Source: Paludibacteraceae bacterium (GTDB taxonomy: Bacteria; Bacteroidota; Bacteroidia; Bacteroidales; Paludibacteraceae). From it: a DNA stretch of 42,417 nucleotides. The notes beneath the pieces were generated by a model. The model was not told the origin of the DNA. It made no database searches and saw nothing but the letters and a program-made list of their open reading frames with translations. Where the stretch lies: NCBI GenBank assembly GCA_017551675.1, contig JAFZLC010000021.1:1-42417 (forward strand). Reading direction: 5' to 3'. Of this stretch, positions 40,001 to 42,417 are shown piece after piece (positions within the stretch are counted from its first letter, which is position 1; the number at the start of each line of letters is the position of its first letter). The translations under genes were made by a program, and so were the position numbers.

Positions 40001-42417
40001 ATCAGTTCGTCATCAAAAGAACAGACCAAGAGGGATACGAATTCCATTCTGAATACGATACAAAATGGGGCGTTTGTACCAGCCATACGGATGACAATAA
40101 AACACAAATTAAATACGAATATGACAACCGATGCCGTCTAACAAAAGTCCTTGGACCTAAAGAATCTGCAGCAGGAGCAGATTACACCATGCGATACTCA
40201 TACGGACAGGCAGACGACCATGCTTATTCCATGACAGAATACTATAGAGACGATTATCCGTCAGATCCACTACGAACGGTGATTTTTGTTGATGGAAATG
40301 GTAGGATACTTTGTACAAAAAAGGATATCTCAGTCTTCACAACCCCAGAAACTGCTGATGAGAGGAAAATGAGTGTCACAGGAAAAATAATTTACGATAG
40401 ATTTGGTAATGTGACGGAGGTATATCTTCCATCTTCTGAGTTGTTGGGGAAAGAGACCACACTTCCTGATATTACGTCGTCTTATCCGCCAATAAAGACG
40501 GCCTATGATGTGCTTGACAGGAAAATTAGAGTTACAATGCCTGATGGAACAGAGAGCAAAATGGAGTATGCTCTTTCTGACGAGGGAAATAAGATTTTGT
40601 CTGAGATTACACAAATTGATGCTCTTGGCAGAAAAACAAAGCGTTATATTGATATGTTGGGTCAAACATATAAGACCGTAAAATATAACAATGAGGAAGA
40701 GATAACCACTTCGTTTGAATATAATTCAGTGGGTGAAATTTTAAAAGTAATCGATACTGACGGTAATGAAACCGATTACACGTATGACGAGTTGGGAAGA
40801 AAACTCAGTGTAGATAATCCAGATGTGGGATTGGTAACGTATGAGTATGATAAGACTGGAAATCTGCTTTCCAAACAGACCGCCAATCTGCATACCATAA
40901 ACAAGGATTTCAAAATTACCTATAAGTATGACTATAACCGTCTTGTGGAAATCAATTATCCACATAATCCTTGGAATAAGGTGGAGTACACCTACGGGAA
41001 ACGTGGAGACGAACATTTTCGTGGTGGACGGCTCTATCTAATTCAGGATGCCAGTGGAGGCACAGAATTCTTCTTCGACGAGATGGGTAACGTGACAAAA
41101 AACATACGAACGGTCTTGATTTCCCAAAATAATATGCGTACCTTTGTGAGCGAGTCGGAGTTTGATACATGGGGAAGGACCCGCAAACTGGTCTACCCAG
41201 ACGGAGAGATTGTGGATTTCGCATACAACCACGCCGGTAATCTCACCTCCATGAAGGGAACGAAATCATCAAGGGAATATCCCATCATCCTTCGCCAAGG
41301 ATATGATGAGAGGGAAAACCGAATCTACAGAAAGTACGGAAACGGGACAGAACAATCTCTTGATTATGAACCTTTACGCAACCGTTTGATTAATTCAGAT
41401 GTGTCGTTCAATGGAAACAAATATCTTGACAATGCCTACAGTTATGATAATGTGGGTAATATTGTCTCCATCGTAAACTCCGCTAATATTCCTGACTTCG
41501 GACTGGGTGGTAACTACAGACATTCGTATAGGTACGATGACCTTGACCGCCTCATTTCGGCAGAAGGAGATGCAGAGACACGAGATGAAAAACATTCATA
41601 TACCCTATCGATGAAGTATGATAACCGATATTCGATAATGAACAAAGTTCAGACACATAAATCTATTAGCAAGACAGATGGTGAAACTACAGTTGGAGAA
41701 CACCATCTCAGTTATCAGTATGATGGAGATACGCCTTCTGCTCCGAGCAGAATAGGAAGTCGGTTGTACTTGTACGATGCTAACGGCAACCCTACTTCGT
41801 GGGTAGACACTGCGAGTGGGGATTTCCGACAAATGATATGGGACGAGGAGAACAGAATGTCGGCGATTAGTGTAAACGGAGAAGACCTCTGTTTCACTTA
41901 CGATCATGCTGGCGAGAGGGTTGTGAAAAGTTCCTCTACCAACGACATGCTCTTTGTGAACGGCAAGTTCATGGGAAGCGTGCAGCATGGCGAGGATTTC
42001 ACGGCGTATGTCTCACCGATGTTCACCTATGCGAAGGATCGTTTCACCAAGCACTACTATGTTGGGGGCGAGCGGGTGAGCAGTCGGATTGGCAGCGGAC
42101 AGTTCACCAACAAGTTCGATCAGGCGACGAACCCCGTCATCACGGCGGGCAACCAGAACTACGTGTTGCGTATGGCACAGCTCAACAGTGAGTCGACCAG
42201 CGAGTTGGCTCGGAGGTACGACTTGCCACCAGGACCTGCCACCAACAAGGGCATCTATGAGAAGTTGTTGTTGGAGGGCAAGTTGGAGGTCACGGAAAAT
42301 CCAAACTACGTGGCACCAGAGGAAACCAATTACGATATTCCTCGAGGATGGCCGAAGTATCCAGTGTTCCCAGATAGTGGCGATGTGCCGGGGCCACCAA
42401 TTCAATTTGAGGAGATG
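34096..42417 (+). CDS. Giant SpvB/FG-GAP/Rhs protein (Tc-toxin-like), C-terminus beyond the window
   Basis: The frame stays open for 2774 codons to the window end. Residues 1-20 form a signal peptide. A SpvB-like domain lies at about 313-472 (ISGITMMEAPHANARGSLML, VGRQGMTPNVVLAYNSS, GGWAGEGWDF), as in Tc toxin B subunits. Six FG-GAP/VCBS calcium-loop motifs follow: DIDGDGLSD (674), DFNGDGLMD (760), DMNGDRYPD (1374), DINGDGLPD (1477), DLNGDGLVD (1562) and DMDGDGYPD (1648). From about 1939 onward come YD/Rhs repeats (YDKYGNIT, YDELGRKL, YDNVGNIV, YDDLDRLIS, YDANGNPT), reaching TKHYYVGGERV, the approach to the Rhs core end. In this family the shell encloses a variable C-terminal toxin; that part and any immunity gene are outside the window. 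The last ~400 bases are much richer in G+C. Nothing points to type VI secretion; the signal peptide suggests Sec export. Confidence 0.92.
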   Translation, partial: MKKTIIITGALLLLCVTVVAVGGTSVIESYFLNSSSVTPNVSYAEKDFLDEQSFLVIDESYRIGDSLYVKGHLQGNSRLVSVKVNNIEARLSDNFFSLKRDASFSNDSKLKVIASLDNGQVIVSMLRVDIGDSVSETFVEKIFVAGTQTSLSLGSASLYVDSGLIKNDTALSISKLTKKDLPPLPFDMVNVTVEEGGYRFLPHGMMFEGEAFVSLPYDSTLIPSGYSIKDIRTFFYDEKKEKWVALPLACVNSEARTIESRTTHFTDMINALLKTPDNPEGNIFVPTQMQGLNATNPISGITMMEAPHANARGSLMLQYPINVPVGRQGMTPNVVLAYNSSIKGGWAGEGWDFHISKITIDTRWGVPLYLPDQESESYMIDGERMTPNARKKPLDARASGDKRFYLERESTFAKIIRHGNSPTDYTWEIVDKNGKKSIYTVVQSSITSGIRSEWYLTREIDVHGNTVNYNYDIVDGEMESKEIVLSSIDYTGFEGEKGVYSVVFHYDKGRTDASLNARYGYMCQTNGTLLKNIEVKYKDEILRKYNLEHSDGAFFKKILTSIKELDSEGELIGEHKMSYDNNVGVGDNLTLWKRTTERTISDKNVNPKFVSNVNDHGFNDSYSSLSGSYAKSITVGGALGAGVCVTVGPAKCSAVLMGTYSHNQGSGVGSTTFIDIDGDGLSDRVVWDGEALYYEKNLAGMRFADPIELKGVGHSFSESKSWSNSWGLKLCANASAGVGANAGIGWERTKSTTKIVTYFADFNGDGLMDLNIDGTVYFNRLVNGIPTFSTNVYGVEVGAPVNPAYYPNPKDEEAELAEQFPLADVVRVWKAPFSGDIQLKVKVKSRSELKDSSRRDGVKVMVQISDEEVWREFIAKDDIEEHVFEIPVVSVARGTNIYFRQNSIYNGEQDYTSWNIEIDYLNADLKRKDLNGKTIGHFSNTEDFQLFGAKVFAKNGDGNISLSAPIEVDNQLDSVQVYALVKDKEGATVDTLFDEIFPPFVKTEKDLSVNSLNMKNGEAIEIFIESDGYVNYKEINFQPIVSEDEYQTYLNPSKKVKNLFRLGDSYEISRDSAVSVSFSTIYPQEFPDLNKESINNFLLYDNNNGVHKQRFAFADVESWDSLTFDSDTAFLSGSYTPTIHLSNCISLFKIDEFKCEVSNKIIHIKEIEKQITLENGVKKDTVVSDTTYTFEKDTVPMSIYADGWACEMGSLYRGWGQFQYNSNGGRAEKPLNQADLSFKQIDATKLENLGNGISDLETFNGLGFENPKDKILMPMTVDPEAKMYRGGDSHIFIGRDSSSSGRIGLQDIYVSPYVREQQNGVFDAPCKCVYGKSDAFIPEASVSVPFAENAFSAGVSVDASVCETKSSQNLEVMDMNGDRYPDIVTDNAIQYTDQWGARQTETKMSLFEVNETKASSNGGCMNVAVTYKNIGCDHSSDNANNTTQNNTTNASVGLSTSVSLSASCSKSKDSQKTVMLDINGDGLPDRVRQNGVVEYNIGYSFLPGVQIEYLQTTSNKSVTYGGNLGGGFNADNLGELSNVSVGGKLGVGLSSTTSNALRAYADLNGDGLVDLIDGDDTYLNIGGKFIKVRLLGFEYNDRGKTNAESANTGVNFSVCIPVYTVVGVEIAVDINASLQHSVSSSLYAVDDMDGDGYPDLLRSNDENEFTITQSITGTTNLLRRIETPFKKSMDFDYELRKPTQDDPYHYHLLKEVKTYDGHKGDGEDSTLVSFEYGKGKYDRILRENFGFESVTSKLHNADNSLHRVVTEKYDNTSYFTCGTLTSVETRLADGALVSKLQNEYAMLNPDNSNQKYTNEDVSLAKRVFFAKVATETKQYEIDTDTSIYLLSREDYTFDELGRVIEIKETGNSTNNRTAKVEYYTLEESFIVNNPKDVKLFGEDGKQLRHLLMTIDNKGNVTKISREFTDKGKTETADIDQTYDKYGNITGIKYPENINKQRVEVVFEYDNDVHQFVIKRTDQEGYEFHSEYDTKWGVCTSHTDDNKTQIKYEYDNRCRLTKVLGPKESAAGADYTMRYSYGQADDHAYSMTEYYRDDYPSDPLRTVIFVDGNGRILCTKKDISVFTTPETADERKMSVTGKIIYDRFGNVTEVYLPSSELLGKETTLPDITSSYPPIKTAYDVLDRKIRVTMPDGTESKMEYALSDEGNKILSEITQIDALGRKTKRYIDMLGQTYKTVKYNNEEEITTSFEYNSVGEILKVIDTDGNETDYTYDELGRKLSVDNPDVGLVTYEYDKTGNLLSKQTANLHTINKDFKITYKYDYNRLVEINYPHNPWNKVEYTYGKRGDEHFRGGRLYLIQDASGGTEFFFDEMGNVTKNIRTVLISQNNMRTFVSESEFDTWGRTRKLVYPDGEIVDFAYNHAGNLTSMKGTKSSREYPIILRQGYDERENRIYRKYGNGTEQSLDYEPLRNRLINSDVSFNGNKYLDNAYSYDNVGNIVSIVNSANIPDFGLGGNYRHSYRYDDLDRLISAEGDAETRDEKHSYTLSMKYDNRYSIMNKVQTHKSISKTDGETTVGEHHLSYQYDGDTPSAPSRIGSRLYLYDANGNPTSWVDTASGDFRQMIWDEENRMSAISVNGEDLCFTYDHAGERVVKSSSTNDMLFVNGKFMGSVQHGEDFTAYVSPMFTYAKDRFTKHYYVGGERVSSRIGSGQFTNKFDQATNPVITAGNQNYVLRMAQLNSESTSELARRYDLPPGPATNKGIYEKLLLEGKLEVTENPNYVAPEETNYDIPRGWPKYPVFPDSGDVPGPPIQFEEM

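Noticed and set aside
34645-42405. Many minus-strand frames of 60-190 codons within the Rhs gene
   Set aside because: All are overlapped by one continuous 2774-codon frame with recognisable domains; none has a family match or regulatory context.
34096-42417. Type VI secretion effector
   Set aside because: No PAAR, VgrG, Hcp or TssB-like gene is visible, and the protein has a Sec signal peptide.

Overview
The window looks like a chromosomal segment of a Bacteroidales bacterium, probably gut or rumen associated and perhaps Prevotella-like (genus uncertain). The signs are Bacteroides-type promoters (TTTG, about 19-20 bases, TAnnTTTG), few clear Shine-Dalgarno sites, a CarboxypepD_reg/plug/barrel outer-membrane protein, type IX secretion (T9SS)-like C-terminal sorting regions, Fib_succ_major-type repeats, the long type of isoleucyl-tRNA synthetase and a pyrB-pyrI pair. 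No rRNA, tRNA, complete insertion sequence or CRISPR array was seen.

Layout. 1-2044 (minus, cut by the window edge) is a secreted polysaccharide deacetylase + discoidin + GH8 xylanase-like fusion. Divergent from it is a 926-aa TonB-receptor-like outer-membrane protein (2226-5006), then two tandem Crp/Fnr-type regulators and a small alanine/serine-rich protein. 7182-10572 holds a small secreted protein and a large secreted mosaic of three Fib_succ_major-like domains and four InlB/Listeria-Bacteroides repeats. ilvE follows. 11.9-14.5 kb is a small accessory stretch: a translationally coupled DUF3791/DUF3990/unknown trio with an ADP-ribosyltransferase-like middle protein, three tandem 33-bp hairpin repeats, a secreted unknown protein, and a YoeB-type toxin with its antitoxin. 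Next comes a secreted GH43-like enzyme (minus).

17.8-22.7 kb is mostly housekeeping on the plus strand: a K+-dependent type membrane pyrophosphatase (hppA), then pyrB-pyrI-flavin reductase behind a candidate attenuator. A nested palindrome with IS3/IS150-like ends separates this from a minus-strand block: a DUF3857 protein with a degenerate transglutaminase core, a DUF3857/transglutaminase gene split by a one-base frameshift, an Elp3-like radical SAM protein, and ileS.

From about 31.8 kb a plus-strand operon with two tandem consensus promoters encodes an outer-membrane beta-barrel protein, a protein with a DUF8202-like region and a T9SS-like tail, and a giant SpvB/FG-GAP/Rhs (Tc-toxin-like) protein of at least 2774 residues that runs off the end. 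The three genes overlap by 4, then 1 base. This operon is the most likely place for a poorly described system: a surface-exported Tc/Rhs-type effector linked to its own envelope proteins. Its C-terminal variable domain and any immunity gene lie beyond the window.
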